Positions 63,749 to 64,000 of a DNA stretch of 64,000 nucleotides are shown piece after piece (position 1 is the stretch's first letter; the number at the start of each line of letters is the position of its first letter). Origin of the DNA: Chloroflexota bacterium (lineage in GTDB: Bacteria > Chloroflexota > Dehalococcoidia > Bin125); assembly GCA_009838915.1 (NCBI GenBank), contig VXQT01000011.1, forward strand, positions 96,586-160,585, in the 5' to 3' direction. The notes under the pieces are model-generated. The model was not told the origin of the DNA, made no database searches, and was given only the letters and a program-made list of their open reading frames with translations. Position numbers and translations under genes: made by a program.

Positions 63749-64000
63749 CTAGCCGCCATCACTTGTTGTCAGCGAACGGGCGGAGGACTCCCATGCAATT
63801 CGGTCAACTACTTTGTCGAGACTCCGAACGACCGTCCCGGATGAACACAGCCGCCTTCCCTTCTGCGCGCACGCACGTTCTAAGTCGGGGGGGGGGGGGC
63901 AGGTTGAGGTGTCGCCCGGGGGAGGGTGGTGGGGCGCACCATGTTCCTGGGCGACGGTTGGGTTATACGCAAGTGCCGGTGCCGCCAATTATGTGGGTGT
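63749..64000. other. Right edge: no intact gene; poly-G tract
   Basis: GGAGG (63780-63785) precedes an ATG at 63793 at ideal spacing, but the frame is only partly protein-like; in another frame the following bases read YFVETPNDRPG. A G run near 63888-63898 and GC-skewed junk-like sequence follow. This may be a frameshifted gene start or low-quality contig end. Confidence 0.35.

Overview
The window is dense, high-GC bacterial chromosome with short intergenic gaps and many ATGA or few-base overlaps between consecutive genes. The gene mix is several flavin/F420-type LLM oxidoreductases, SDRs, enoyl-CoA hydratases, a molybdenum hydroxylase, a glyoxylate shunt, MetH, and CopC/CopD copper proteins. 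It suggests an aerobic, heterotrophic, free-living member of Chloroflexota (perhaps Dehalococcoidia/SAR202-like). That placement is an inference from gene content, because no rRNA gene is present.

Left part (1-27.6 kb). A minus-strand copper/redox cluster comes first: a His-tailed lipoprotein, an anchored CopC, a beta-propeller lipoprotein and a CopC-CopD-cytochrome c fusion. It is followed by an IsdG-like monooxygenase, two tandem paralogous SDRs, a GNAT, an LLM oxidoreductase, an inositol-phosphatase-like enzyme and a FIST protein. Next come a MoaD-like sulfur carrier, a three-subunit molybdenum hydroxylase (order M-S-L), NhaA, MetH, a coiled-coil protein and isocitrate dehydrogenase. A less GC-rich pair of unrecognised genes (22.3-23.4 kb) then precedes an M3 peptidase, an epoxide hydrolase and a Gfo/Idh oxidoreductase.

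Middle (27.6-48.5 kb). A DinB-like / small membrane protein / methyltransferase group is followed by isocitrate lyase and malate synthase A, whose upstream region has promoter-like boxes overlapped by dyads. With isocitrate dehydrogenase these form a glyoxylate/TCA branch point. A VOC protein, a primary-type sigma factor, tRNA-Gly, tandem GyrI-like proteins, 5-formyl-THF cyclo-ligase and an SMP-30 lactonase lead to a pyrimidine operon, pyrR-pyrB-pyrC-carA-(GNAT)-(membrane protein)-carB-pyrK. Its leader contains a recognisable PyrR-binding hairpin and an intrinsic terminator, so attenuation is likely.

Right part (48.5-64 kb). Here lie a CorC/HlyC-family membrane protein and tRNA-Leu and tRNA-Gln. 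A DUF3800 nuclease-like gene sits between tRNA-Gln and a minus-strand tRNA-Asn, with a folded inverted-repeat structure beside it. RNase D and a 38-residue bL36 that has lost all four zinc ligands follow. An APH kinase / hotdog thioesterase / APH kinase unit, an LLM oxidoreductase, biotin carboxylase with a separate 71-aa biotin carrier, Trm112, two enoyl-CoA hydratase-family proteins, an MFS-SDR pair and a large FG-GAP lipoprotein complete the region. The last 400 bases are AT-richer, with operator-like dyads, and then degrade into a poly-G tract.

A roughly 46-50 bp palindromic element (CCCCCCTCTG near one end, CTCCCCCC/GGGGGGAG hairpin at the other) recurs at five loci. One copy lies in frame inside the CopD membrane region. 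The unusual items I would follow first are this element, the zinc-ligand-free bL36, the kinase-thioesterase-kinase unit, the MoaD-like carrier ending GG-VS, and the unrecognised two-gene insertion.
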